From Entonaema liquescens (lineage: Eukaryota; Ascomycota; Sordariomycetes; Xylariales; Xylariaceae), in NCBI GenBank assembly GCA_902805475.1, contig CADCSX010000007.1, positions 1,984,001 through 2,048,000 of the forward strand: a stretch of DNA of 64,000 nt, in the 5' to 3' direction. Position numbers and translations under genes: made by a program. Each line of letters starts with the position of its first letter. Position 1 is the stretch's first letter. The notes under the pieces were generated by a model. The model saw nothing but the letters and a program-made list of their open reading frames with translations, did no database searches and was not told the DNA's origin. Positions 25,293 to 36,592 of the stretch are shown one piece after another.

Positions 25293-26959
25293 CTATTTGT
25301 TTCTCTTTTTCGCCGTAAGTGATACCAGCTTATTCTTGACATGCTTCGGCATCTTCTCTTTCCGCTTCCCAGCCTGTTGCTCCTTGACAGCTTTCTTACG
25401 TTGCTGTGAGTTGTTAGTATGGTACATAGTGAAGGGGAGTGTAGCGTTAATATATGGCATACCTTCTTCTCATTCTTATCTTCAAACCGTTTCCCCCGCG
25501 GCGTCCCTTTCGCGAATTTGCTCTCATCGTCACTATCTAGAGCCGCTCCCTCATCCGAGTCGTCTTCTGAATCATGGTCTTCTTTTTTGTGCACTACCTG
25601 GTCGGCTAGGAGGTTCCGGTAGACGAGTTTATCTCCCTCGCCTTCCCCAATCTGCTGCGCATCCTTCTCAATGTCGTAAACCTGTTCTAGCGTCTGGGGG
25701 ATATATTGGTTTCGGAAGACCTCATTGTCAACCTCTAGCTCGGCTGCGGCAGCCTCGTCGCTAGCGAATGGTGGTCTAGAAGCGTATAGCTTTTCTATCG
25801 CATTTGATAGTCCTGGCTCTTCCACTGTGCCCTTGGGATTGGTGATGAACTCGAAAATGGTGCGATCGGATAGTGTGTCAACTCCCTGTCTGCGGAAGAA
25901 GTCACCAGTGTTCTTAATATCCATTCGAAGAAACTCTAGAGACCGGGGATGGTCATGCTCGACGCTTTGAGATACATCAATGATGTAGAGTTGCCTATCA
26001 TGGTATAGAATATTATATTCGCTCAGATCGCCGTGTACTAGTCGAGTGACGTGGTACATACGTCGCATGATACCCAAGAGTTGGATGTAGAGTTTTCTCC
26101 ACACCTGGTCTGCATCATCGCCAGAGATGTTCGCGTCGCGTAATCGCGGGTACGCGTAACCCTTCTTGTTTCCGAGGAAGCTCATTAGAAGAACATTGCG
26201 CTTGAGTTCTATGGGTTCAGGACAAGGAATGCCCGCGGAATATATTCTCCGTAAGTTACGGTATTCCTTGAGTGCCCATTGCTCAACCATCTTCCGGCTA
26301 CTCCCCTTTTCCGCACCGGATTTAAAGCGGTGCTCGCCGGTGATATATCTCTCACGGTCCTTAAAACTTAATATGCTCGTCTTGTAAACCTTTACGGCTC
26401 GTTGGACAGGCGGTCCGTTGCCGTCGGCGTCGGGATACGCAACAGCACCATATACATTGGCCTCCTTGCCCGTACTGATTGCGCCGTGTATCTCGTCGAC
26501 TAAGCCACGTTCGATCATCTGAAAAAGAACCCTCTTGGTCTTCTCGTCGAGGACCTGGTCACTTGTGGCCCTATCGGCCTTATCCTTCTCCCGGTCTTGT
26601 CCCCCCTTAACATCATCCAGTCGAATTTTGGCGGCGTGTTTTGAAAGGCTGGCCATTTGGTCGTCCACGCTCGAGAAGGTGTTTGCAGCGGGTTTCTGCT
26701 TGTTGGAATGTAAGGGCCGTTGCCGGTTAAAATTTTTAGGTATCTCTGATTCCCCATCTGGGTCCATGTCGTCGTAACTATCGTAGTCATCGTCTAAGAC
26801 GGAGTCTAGATCGTCATCGTCATCATCGTCCGAAGCTCCTGGCGCAGCATCGACTAGGCTTCTAGGAATTTCCTGACTTGCTGGTTCATTATAACCATTG
26901 GTACCGGATGAGTAAGGCGATTGCCCGGGTGGTATTGTGGTGGAGTTTTCGGTCTCCAT
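25293..26959 (-). CDS. rio1: RIO-type atypical protein kinase Rio1
   Basis: Exons 26959-25463 and 25403-25293 (GTATGC...TCACAG, phase 0) give 535 residues. The N-terminus is acidic (Asp run at 44-50). The RIO domain runs from about 140 to 375: STGKEANVY at 162-170 (nucleotide loop), RAVKVYKTSILSFKDR with Lys190, LVHGDLSEYN at 307-316 (catalytic Asp311, Asn316) and IIDVSQSVEHDHP with metal-binding Asp328. The C-terminal tail is acidic, then strongly basic (QRKKAVKEQQAGKRK ... KKRNK), as in yeast Rio1. Rio1 acts as an ATPase in the last cytoplasmic steps of 40S subunit maturation. It is divergent from the GH20 gene across 1.1 kb. Confidence 0.95.
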
Positions 26960-28104
26960 GATAGATATTTGAACAGGTATTTCTCAACGTTGTTATTGGA
27001 GAGCGCGTGGGTTTTCTTTCGTTGGAAGGAATATTGGCTCAATATGGTGGAGTAGATGTGTAAGAGCTGCTTGATGTTTTATTTTTTTATTTTTATTTTT
27101 TATTTTTCGGGATGTTTACTAAGGGACGTGGGGAAGCTCTCTCTATTTATATGCTGACACAACACTAGATCAGATTGATAGAAATGGTCAATGGGAACGA
27201 TAGTAAAGTTATTGAAAAGTTGAAAAGGTTAACTATTCAAAAATAACTTTTGTTAAATGCTGGTTTATAATTCTGAAAAGTAGCACACAGACATAAGGCC
27301 AGGGTCTTACCCCACCAACCCACCCTTGAACTGAACTTTATCTTAGATTAACTAGTTAAAGTATTTACTTCGAACTATAATTCTTCTTTCCTATTATTAT
27401 TTATTTACTAACATAGCAATATAATAATTTTCCCAACAGAAAGGCTATGCTATCATTGTCTAGCCTTTAGTTTTTAATTCTAAAAAAAAAAAAAAAAAAC
27501 CTAAGAAAATTCCATCAAAATGGAAAAGTTACGTGGGATGCAATACATACCTATAGAGCATTACGTACTATAAACATGCTTAAGAAGGAGGACCCTTTTG
27601 ACATCTTTCTACGTACCTATGTACACACGAACCTTACCGATACACTCACTAGCTGGGTACCTAGGGCACAGTGTGTTACTAGTCCTTCGCGTGACAGAAA
27701 GAAGTACCTTTGTAGTTTAGGTATTAGTATAGTTCGATCATGTCTCAAGTCTGAATCAACATTAAAGGTCAAAGCAATAAATCAATACCATTATTTACTC
27801 CTAGATTTCAATAATCCCCCCGTTCCTCAATTGTCCGATTCTTATCAACCCCGCTTCCCCAATGTTACATGAATATTCAGCATTCCAAGTGATCGTCAAG
27901 CCCCGGCTTGCTTTTCATCAGCTTGACGGCAAGATGATTCGCTCATCGTCCAATATGGCAACGGCCAAGAACATGATCCTCCTGCAAGCCATGCTGCAAG
28001 CAAACCCTCGTATATAGATATAATGATAACCCTACCACCATGTCTCGCTCGCCTCAACTTCTGTTCCTTGCAGATATAACACCAATAGGCAATTAGCTGA
28101 CGTG
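26960..28104. other. divergent intergenic region between rio1 and GH20 gene
   Basis: No gene is supported. AT-rich patches and a poly-A run at 27482-27499 are present. The frame at 27576-27872 shows no domain. Confidence 0.55.
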
Positions 28105-30410
28105 ATGGTGTTTCTTCATCCATATTATCTGTGGCTCGCCACGCTGTCTCATGGTTCGTCGATTGTTACAATATGATTGGAATGCTATCGAATTCATAAC
28201 TAACATTGTATAAGCTGCCCTTGCTACTTCGAGAGTTGTGGGAATACCTACTGTTCCCTTTACCGACTCCAATGACGGAGCATATCTAATTACATCTCTT
28301 AAAGGGGTGTTAGTAGACTCCAAGTTTGCTGAAAGCCGTGATGACACCGGCGAGACATTAATCCCACCAAGCCTCCAAGATTTTGCCAAAACATTTGTGG
28401 ACGATTTACATGATGTTCTGGGTCTCAATCTTGATATCTCTATTGGCGATGAATCCGCATCAGACACTGTATTTCTCACGTTAGGGGATCCTAGCAAGTA
28501 CACGGATGTCAGTGGTTCACAAACCTCCGAAGGGTATACACTTTCGGTCGACTCTTCGGGGGTTGTCATATCCGGTGCCAGTCCTTTGGGTGTATGGTGG
28601 GGTACTCGAACTGTCCTGCAGCAAGCAGTTCTCTCCAATGGCTCCTTGTCCTATGGGGAAGCAGACGACGCTCCTGGGTGGAAGACTCGAGGTATGATGC
28701 TCGACGCAGCTCGGCATTATTATCCACCAGAGGTATGTACAAGTCCAATTTGACATAATTTGGCCCATGTAGCTAATAAAAAGTGCCGAATAGTTCATAA
28801 TTGAATTATGCTCTTACATGAGCTTCTTTAAACAAAATACATTCCAATTGCATCTAAGTGACAATCTATATAATAATGTCGACCTGTATACTAGAGAAGA
28901 ATCTTTGGAACTATATGCTCGATTTCGCCTATGGTCTGATTCCGAAGACTTGGCCGGTTTGAATAAGTATAAGAATGAGTCTTATACTAAAGAGCAATTT
29001 GAAGAGATCCAGACGACGTGTGCTTCTCGAGGAGTCGCCATTATCCCAGAGATCGAAGCCCCAGGACACGCGCTAGTCATCGTACAATGGAAGCCTGAAC
29101 TGGGACTGGAAGGCAGATTGTCTCTATTGAACATCTCGCACCCGGACTCAATACCAACCATGAAAACCATCTGGAGCACTTTCCTCGACTGGTTTCATGT
29201 AAAGACAGTTCATATCGGTGCGGATGAATATACCGGTGACCCCAATGAATACAATCGGTTCGTCAACGAAATGGCGGATTATATCTACCAAGAATCCGGG
29301 AAATCCATCCGCATCTGGGGTACATTTCCTCCAAAACCCGAATACAACAACGTCTACAACAACGTCTCGGTACAGCACTGGGCCTTCTTCGAAGACAACC
29401 CGTACCATGATTACATCTTGAACAATTACTCCGTCCTCAACTCCGACGATACCTACTACACCGTCTTGAAATATTCGGGGAGCTATCCACAAGTTGTCAA
29501 CGTCGCGCGCACCTTCAACGGCAACCCAGCTACAGGTGGGATATGGCAACCCTACATCTTCGACACCAAGAACGCCACGAACAATCCCGAGAAGTCCAAC
29601 CCTCTAGTCCTCGGCGCCGTAACACCCCTGTGGAACGACTACGGCGCCAACGCATCCGTCTTCTCCGAGGCTTATTATGCGTGGAAAAACGGCATTCCCG
29701 CGCTCGCGGACAAGCAATGGGGCGGGGACCTCTCGGCGGCGGAATTCGCAGCAGCGTTTTCGGCTTTGCATCCCGTTGTACCGGCGCAGAATCTCGATCG
29801 CGCGATCCCATCCGTCGAGTCGACAATATTTAATTATACTTCTGGGTCAGTCTTACAGAATCAGTACTTCACGCCCCTAGCCAAGTGGGCTGACGCTACT
29901 ATCCCCGACCAGTCTGGAAACGGATACGACGCGATAGCCAACTGTCCGCCCACAGGGGATTCCACCATCGTTATAAACTCAACATGCTCTTTGGAAACAC
30001 CGCTTTCGTCTAAGGGTCGGGACTACACGCTTTCGCTCCGCCTCCTAGTCTCCGATTTCGATCCCGCAGCCGGGGACGCAACCCTCATCTCCGGCCGAGA
30101 CTCCTCGCTCCTACTAACCCCGAACCTGACGCTCTTCGCCTCGGGGAACTACTACCGGCTAAACAGCACGCTTGTCCAGGGCATATGGGTTGACTTGGAT
30201 ATCATAGGGCGCGGCAACGGGACGTTTGCCCGTGTAAGTTTTGACGGCGCGGCTGCTGGTGAGGAGGAGTTCCTGGCTGTCTTGGGAGTCAGAGGGGAGA
30301 CCCTCGTGTGGACGCCAATTGCTATCGAGGCGCCGCTGAAGCGGATCGGTGGCGAGGGCGCGGGGTGGACGGGAGAGGTGGCGGCGATGAGCTTGAGTTC
30401 CGAGGCTTGA
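28105..30410 (+). CDS. secreted beta-hexosaminidase, glycoside hydrolase family 20, with C-terminal LamG-like extension
   Basis: Exons 28105-28153, 28215-28732 and 28794-30410 give 727 residues. Exon 1 begins a signal peptide (MVFLHPYYLWLATLSHAAL). The first intron uses an unusual AAG acceptor behind a CTAAC branch site, and only this join removes an in-frame stop. The GH20 N-terminal domain has SPLGVWWGTRTVLQQ and GWKTRGMMLDAARHY. The catalytic barrel has FQLHLSDN, EIEAPGHA, and the acid/stabiliser pair in HIGADEYTG at about 330-338 (Asp333, Glu334). Family enzymes release terminal N-acetylglucosamine/galactosamine from chitin fragments or glycans by substrate-assisted catalysis. After about residue 520 a beta-rich segment (DQSGNGYDA, DYTLSLRLLVSDFD, LISGRDSSLLLTPN) resembles a concanavalin/LamG fold, perhaps carbohydrate-binding. 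Many NxS/T sites fit secretion. Confidence 0.93.
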
Positions 30411-31010
30411 GTGGGTAGATAGATGGCTGGTTAGAATAGTTGGACTATTATTTACCTATTCAAAATCTTACCGCATCCTATGTGTTGAATGTTTTAGGAT
30501 GGATGGATTAAGGCAATATTGAAGCTATTTTATCGTATCGTCTCCTTATCTATATGGTGTAGCCTAGGAACACCTCACTATACATAGGTATCTACAGCAT
30601 AAGAAGTAGCCAGGTACTATAGTTAGTTAATAATACTAGATCTATGGAATTGGTTTATACGGATGGCTTAGATTAATCTAACACTTTACTGTCGAATTTT
30701 TATTGGGAATTGTTGAGTTGCCTTTTTATTTTATCTAGTATTTATTACAAGACGACCAGCTGATTACCATTGAACTAGTCTGTACCATATAAAATGACGT
30801 CCTCATCTTCACTTATCTAGGTACCCAGTCTCCCCTATTCGTTATATCGATAACATGGCGAATGCGTTCCGATTAGAGCGGAGAGTGATCAGTATCCAAC
30901 CCAGAAGTATGAGGCGAGATATCCTCTATTATTCTAGATAACAGAGGTCCAGTCATGATGGTACGGTTGGTAGTACGGTATTTTTTAAAAAAAATTCACC
31001 CACTTATTTA
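30411..31010. other. convergent intergenic spacer
   Basis: 600 bp of AT-rich DNA between the GH20 gene and tRNase Z, serving both 3' ends. Nothing else is seen. Confidence 0.6.
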
Positions 31011-33899
31011 TCACTGGTCGGCCTCGACCTTCTCGACGTCCTCAACCCCCTCAACCCCCTCAAACAACTTCTGCATGGCCGGCAAGAAAACCTGCGCCTT
31101 TCTGAAATCGCCAAGCTTAACGCGCATGTAGTCGAACGCGACCAGGATAACCTCATCCAGCTGCGCCTTCTTGCTCTGTTCGGCATCGGCGTGGATCTCC
31201 ATGTTCTCCTCTATGATAGGCACTTTCTGGTACCTTTGCGAGAAGTGCGTCATCAGGATGCGTCTGGCGCCCATCCGGCGGCCGATGTCAATGGCCTCGG
31301 ACATGGTCGAATGCTTCTTAGCAATCGCGTCACCCTGGAGCTCGTCATCGAATGTGCTTTCGTGGATGAGTAGCGTGGCGCCCTTTCCAATCTCGACTAA
31401 ACTCTCGGACGGTCTGCAATCGCCCGAATAAGCAACCTTGAGACCGGAGGGGAAAGTAAAGGCGGTTGCGTACGCCCCGTAACAATGTTGCACGTGGCAG
31501 GCGTCGATCTGCTTCACTCCGAAGACGGCCGCCTCCTCTTCCGAGAATTTGTGAGGCTGGCAGACTTTCTTCGAAGGACCTGCTAGCGTTGGATCCCACC
31601 TGTCGAAAGAAATAGTCTTGAGGCGGTCGAAACCGTAGTTTTCGATATCTGCGTATTCTCGCAACCAATATATCATATGCTTATGAGCTGCGATGAAAAG
31701 TTGAGCGGAAGGATCCGACTGTTTCGTCTCCTCCTGCCACGCCTTAACAATGGAAGCGGTGCCTAAGTGGTGGTCTGCGTGGAGATGGCTAATCCATATG
31801 CCCTTAAGATTTCGCAAGACTTCGGGTGCCTCACTACCAAGAACTCTCTGTAATTGGCCAAGTGTGTTCTCACCACAGTCAAATAGGTAGTTACCGTAAC
31901 CCGGAACGCGAAGGAGTGTAGAAGAGACATTGCGGTACTTGGATGGTAGAGCAGAGCCTGTTCCCAGAGGAATGATTTCAGCGTCTCGGTTCGGGATATC
32001 TGATTCCACCTTTTCAATTTTAGCTAGAAATTCAGGATCCGAGGCCTTCACTTTGGCCTTTTGAGCCATCTCTAATATTTCATCGGTCAAGTCCGCTCGG
32101 GCGAGCTTTTCGATATCAGGGAAAGGAACGACCTTATCATCTTGGTGCATGTACTGGGGTGCAAATTGCACAAGCTTCCCAACCTTGCTACATTCGTAGA
32201 CGGGGGAGATGTCTGTAGTTGAGGTGTTTAATATTGAGACGTCATTGTCGTAGATGGGCAAGTGGAAACGGTCAGGATCTATACATCGTAATTTGAAGGT
32301 TTGAACCGCGGCCGATTCAAACGAAATCCTGTTCGGGCAGCCTTCCGGCGAAGATACAATGTGTCTGATTTCCGGTTTGTTTTTCATAAACTGCTGTAAC
32401 CGGGCTTCATTTATAACTCCACGGCCAAGGATCCAGTAGATAGCGTGAATACCGCTCATTAGACTATCATTTGACCACTCTGGGCGATTTACGAGCGCTT
32501 CGATATAAGAACGGTCAGGTAAATCGATGACGATAAATCCGCCTCCAGGGACACTCGGTGCTAAAACCATGTCTGGAGTCACTACGACCCCATCTTTACC
32601 CACCGCGTTCTGACCTCTTGTGAGGAGGCCGTAATCTCTTTTTTCTACGCCGTACTTTTCAGCTTCCTGGAGTCTGAACTTTCCTCGTCGGTCGTGGGTT
32701 TTGAATATATAACACATGGATTGGTTCGTTGGTTCTGTACTTGGCAGTTCCTGTACCATTGCTCCGGGCCATGGTTGACGTACCAATACGGCTATATCTG
32801 GTACTGCCTCTCCACTTCCTGGCAAAGGCCCTGTGTATTCTTGGATATGCCCTTCACTATTTCGGACGAATAACTTGGCAGGTAATTTCGCTTGGTGTAA
32901 CGTTGTCTCTATCAGCGCATCCATGTTCCAGTCCGAGTCAAACATCTGGGTGACTATGGCTTGAAGCAGCTTTTTGTTCTCTTCATCGTCAGCGGTGGAT
33001 TGTCCCTCATTCGCCTCGGATGCCTCTGTGAACTCCTTGTGCGTTCGCTTCCGGGGACTACTCAGCGCAGTCTTTGTCGATTGTACGGGCATATACCACA
33101 CTTTAACGTTGACGTCTTCCCAATCCGGTTTGGGTTCTTGCTGTTCGACCAAGCGTGGGTCTTCACGAACCTCATCGGGGTCCAAAGGAAGTCCCTTTCG
33201 GAAAATAAACCGGCGCGCTGTGGCGAGTAGTTGTGTTAAATTCTTGCCGCCATGAACTCTAAGCCTCGGCATGATCGTTTCGTAAATGTGGCGATTGTTA
33301 AGATTTTCTCTAGTCTTACCCTCTGCCATATTTAGTTTGAGTCTCTCTACCTTGGTAGCGAGACTATCGGCGAGGACGAGGATGATACCTAGAAGGCCAC
33401 CGGCATTATGCCAGTTAACCGGGCCTGTTAAGAAGACATCTTCGACTTTCAGTATACTGATGCCTCGCTGGACAATAGCGCGCTGCGTCCCCTCGGAGAT
33501 AGTCCCAATTATATAGCGCTTGTTATCGAAGTGAAGCAGCAAGCTAGTGCCGTGGGTGTCGGCAGTGGGAGTCGTAATGATCTGGACATTGCTGAGCATA
33601 TTGCGCTCGTATTGCGACACCTGGGGTTTTTGAGGTAGAGAAGTCTCGAGCAATAGGAATCGAGCGCAATATTTCTGATCTCTAGGAGACCCGCGTAGTA
33701 GGAGGATGTTGGGTTGTTGGAAGAGAGTAGTTGGGAGAGGTGCCTTTGCAAAGATAGACTCTGAGAGGCGGCCGCGGACGTTTGGTAAGATTAGGAGATT
33801 TGGATTGGTAGTTTTGCTGAAATTGAAAAGCCACCTCGGGGTCTTATTAAGGATACTACGAAATCTCATGGGGGTTTTTACGCCGTATGAGCCTATCAT
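31011..33899 (-). CDS. trz1: tRNase Z, long form (tRNA 3' endonuclease)
   Basis: A single 962-codon exon. The N-terminal half (to about 620) is the degenerate metallo-beta-lactamase-like domain typical of tRNase Z-L, with VFLTGPVNWHNAGGLLG in the place of the metal site. The C-terminal half is catalytic: PLGTGSALPSKYRNVS (motif I), ISHLHADHHLG at about 702-712 (motif II, zinc ligands), YSGDCRPSESL (motif III), LLIHESTFDDE (motif IV) and THFSQRY (motif V). It cleaves the 3' trailer from pre-tRNAs in nucleus and mitochondria. The N-terminus (RFRSILNKTPRWLFNFSKT) is Arg/Lys-rich and could target mitochondria. Met1 and Met11 are both plausible starts. A short acidic VE-repeat (EGVEGVEDVEKVE) ends the protein. 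Confidence 0.95.
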   Translation of the reverse strand: MIGSYGVKTPMRFRSILNKTPRWLFNFSKTTNPNLLILPNVRGRLSESIFAKAPLPTTLFQQPNILLLRGSPRDQKYCARFLLLETSLPQKPQVSQYERNMLSNVQIITTPTADTHGTSLLLHFDNKRYIIGTISEGTQRAIVQRGISILKVEDVFLTGPVNWHNAGGLLGIILVLADSLATKVERLKLNMAEGKTRENLNNRHIYETIMPRLRVHGGKNLTQLLATARRFIFRKGLPLDPDEVREDPRLVEQQEPKPDWEDVNVKVWYMPVQSTKTALSSPRKRTHKEFTEASEANEGQSTADDEENKKLLQAIVTQMFDSDWNMDALIETTLHQAKLPAKLFVRNSEGHIQEYTGPLPGSGEAVPDIAVLVRQPWPGAMVQELPSTEPTNQSMCYIFKTHDRRGKFRLQEAEKYGVEKRDYGLLTRGQNAVGKDGVVVTPDMVLAPSVPGGGFIVIDLPDRSYIEALVNRPEWSNDSLMSGIHAIYWILGRGVINEARLQQFMKNKPEIRHIVSSPEGCPNRISFESAAVQTFKLRCIDPDRFHLPIYDNDVSILNTSTTDISPVYECSKVGKLVQFAPQYMHQDDKVVPFPDIEKLARADLTDEILEMAQKAKVKASDPEFLAKIEKVESDIPNRDAEIIPLGTGSALPSKYRNVSSTLLRVPGYGNYLFDCGENTLGQLQRVLGSEAPEVLRNLKGIWISHLHADHHLGTASIVKAWQEETKQSDPSAQLFIAAHKHMIYWLREYADIENYGFDRLKTISFDRWDPTLAGPSKKVCQPHKFSEEEAAVFGVKQIDACHVQHCYGAYATAFTFPSGLKVAYSGDCRPSESLVEIGKGATLLIHESTFDDELQGDAIAKKHSTMSEAIDIGRRMGARRILMTHFSQRYQKVPIIEENMEIHADAEQSKKAQLDEVILVAFDYMRVKLGDFRKAQVFLPAMQKLFEGVEGVEDVEKVEADQ

Positions 33900-34422
33900 G
33901 AATGACTCTTACGGCCAATTCAGAAGCACATGCAGATGCAGATGCAGATGCATATAAGTGAATTATTTATACTGATAGTTAAGACTTATATTGATATCGT
34001 AACTAACTAGAAATTATTTTTTATTTCTTTATCTTATCGATACTATTCCAGTCTGACGTATTGTTTTAGGTAGGACATACCATACCCAGCTTACGTAAAT
34101 TATCCTGTTCTTAGTACTTAGGTACATGTAGGGAGTCAATTACATACCTAGGTACCTAAATTAATAGAACGGTCTTATCATCAGCACAACGTTTTATATC
34201 TACCGACAACAATCGCAAACTATCTGTTCTTAACCATACAACATATTATTTTCGGTGGATAACGCCAATACTACACCACTAACACTCTCGACTGGGTTTT
34301 TTGATAAGTTCTTAATTATTACCGAGTTATATAAGTATGCCATGAATATACCGAAAAAGACAGGAGCCACCATACCTCGCAAAGTCCAAGTACATTAAGT
34401 ATAACTACCTACATAATACATC
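33900..34422. other. short intergenic region upstream of tRNase Z
   Basis: AT-rich. It contains a run of ATGCAG hexamers at about 33930-33953 and one perfect TACCTAGGTA palindrome at 34145-34154. No gene is seen. Confidence 0.6.
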
Positions 34423-35335
34423 TCATGGCGCCGGACTTGCAACCACAATTCCCGCCAGCGACGTGACCTTGATATTATCGCCGCCCTTACACCAACACGT
34501 TCCAGCCTTCTGCTGAACTACCCCTTTCTCATTCCACTAGCACTTGGTTAGTAACTACTTTACTTTCAAGCTATGAGAGAGGACTTCTTAATATGACATA
34601 CGACACAGCCGATATCTTTGCGCTTCTGGGTCCAGTTCAGCGAGTCGCACAGCGCAAGACACTCCTCGAGCGAGTTCACCACTAGCGACGCCTGGTCTGT
34701 CCCCGTCAGGTCGCTGTTACAGTAAACGTCGTAGTTCTGGTTCTTCCCGGATATCGTACTGCCGCTCCGATTGGGACACCCGGAATCTACCAAGACTGTT
34801 GGCGTCGGCTCGGCGATGATTGCTGTGCTAGTACTGCTACTCGTCGTGCTGGTGCTCTTTGTGGTTCTAGTGGTGCTAGTCGTGGTCGTAGTTGGTTTAC
34901 TGCTCGTAAATGACGTAGTCGAGGGGATAGTATGTGTCGACGAAGTGGCGCCGTTGTTTATACCTTCGCTGTCTGCAGAGGCACCTAGACTTAACATCAG
35001 AACCACTATATCTACTACGTTCGTTTACTCGCCATGTTCTAACCTGTATTATTGACAGCACCATTATTCCTCAACCCCAAGCCCAGACCTGTGCCTAAGC
35101 CGAGTGCTAACGCCACTACCGAGAAGAGAGTTACCAGCAACCAGAACGTTGGTTTTTTCAGTCCGGCTATCTCTCCCTGGCGGGGCGGCGGGCTAATCTG
35201 TGGTTGCTCCGCGACATAGTTCTTATACTCGTAGTACGGCGGCGAATGGTAGGTTGCGGGAGCTACCTCGGGCGCTGAAGAGTCCGTACTGAGCTGCGGT
35301 GCGGTGCTCGGCACGGCCTCCATCGTTGAGTACAT
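34423..35335 (-). CDS. single-pass membrane protein with C-terminal Cys-rich apple/PAN-like domain
   Basis: Exons 35335-35044, 34984-34602 and 34536-34423 give 262 residues. The start at 35335 (MYSTMEAVPS) is preferred over a longer frame that opens only with GTG. Residues about 1-65 are a Pro/Tyr-rich cytosolic part. A transmembrane helix (FWLLVTLFSVVALALGLGTGLGLGL) follows near 70-93. Then comes a Thr/Ser-rich, probably O-glycosylated stalk, and an extracellular domain with CPNRSGS, YDVYC, SLEECLALCDSLNW, GCVW and GTCWCKGG. This pattern is widespread in filamentous ascomycetes and is often annotated as an apple-like domain. Function is unknown; a wall or surface sensing/adhesion role is a guess. 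Third-exon joining at GTC|TGG restores the conserved CVWNEKG. Confidence 0.85.
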
Positions 35336-36592
35336 CTTGCTTCTAAGCGACAGACCTGCGAGAACTGGGAAGGCAAGCTGGAACCAAGAGCCATACTCAA
35401 TATATTTTGCTCTTGTAGGCACCAGCGATGCTATCTGACTTACGATATCCTACGTCGGCCCCTGGCTAGAGTTGTGATACTACCTACATTACATCTGCAT
35501 GCAACCCCCAAATTTCAGGGGTCGATCCGAAGTTTGGGGATATGAGCATTTATAATCTTATGACGCTCTTATTACAGGTTTTTAGACAATAGCTACCTAT
35601 GGACCAGATCTTTGAGTGTATCGTGTAAGTTGGGTTTAGCAATTGGTCCTGGTACCAAAATACAACTACCGTAGCTAAGTAACCACGGTTCCAAAAATCA
35701 ACACAGCCTTATTAGGTAGCTATACGATGCCTTCAAAGTTGCGTAGTAAGAACGTTCAATTGTTAGCGAGTTTGATATTTAACGTGATGGAACTCTGCGC
35801 TGTGACCTATCCGGGATTTCTTCCTGCGGACTTAATGGGCTCAGCTACAACCAGTATAGCCTAGCTATAATTGATCAGTTCAGCACTGCCCTATCTTAGA
35901 TGGGACTAGTATGCATTTCCGAAAACGGCGAGGAAATGCGACTGGCGTGCATATGTAATGCTATTATTAGAGAGTCATTTCGCCTAGCCTGGGTTGACTT
36001 AAGCGACAATGAAGAAGTTCTCATGATATACGGTGATAGTTTTAAAATATGATGATAATTCATAGCTTCTCGGTCATTCGCTATTAAAAATCGTCTAAAG
36101 AAGTAAGTTGTGCATACGCCTATCGTAAAGTATGGACGATAATACATGTATTTTGCTATATTTGTAAAGCATCGTCAAGCCGTGCTGTATAGTGTGAACG
36201 AAGGCGTATATGTAGGTTCGTGAAAAGGTAGTACCCCTGTAGTTAGTACCGTGAACGGCTCGGAGGGGCGATGGTTGACATATATTGGGTGGCTATGAAG
36301 AATGCACGAGCTTTCTAATGGCAATGTCTCTAGTTATAGGCAACCCTACTACTCTGAGCTTACGCACGTGGTCATCAATATCCTGTCCAAACGTACATAA
36401 CGTTTCAAGTGCTTATATTCTACCTTATCGGCTAACTATTCGCTCTTGCAGAGTACTGATTCGGAGCCGTAACTAAAGTCTCTACCCTCATATGATTATA
36501 CAGACAACACTGCCAAGGTAAATTTGGGATAAGTGTTGAAGTTGGAACACTCCTGTCGAAGACATCATCTATGAGATAATAACACAACCCCC
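35336..36592. other. intergenic, no supported gene
   Basis: AT-rich spacer downstream of the HRDC gene and upstream of the membrane-protein gene. The short frames at 35896-36147 and 36285-36476 carry no recognisable domain. Confidence 0.55.
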
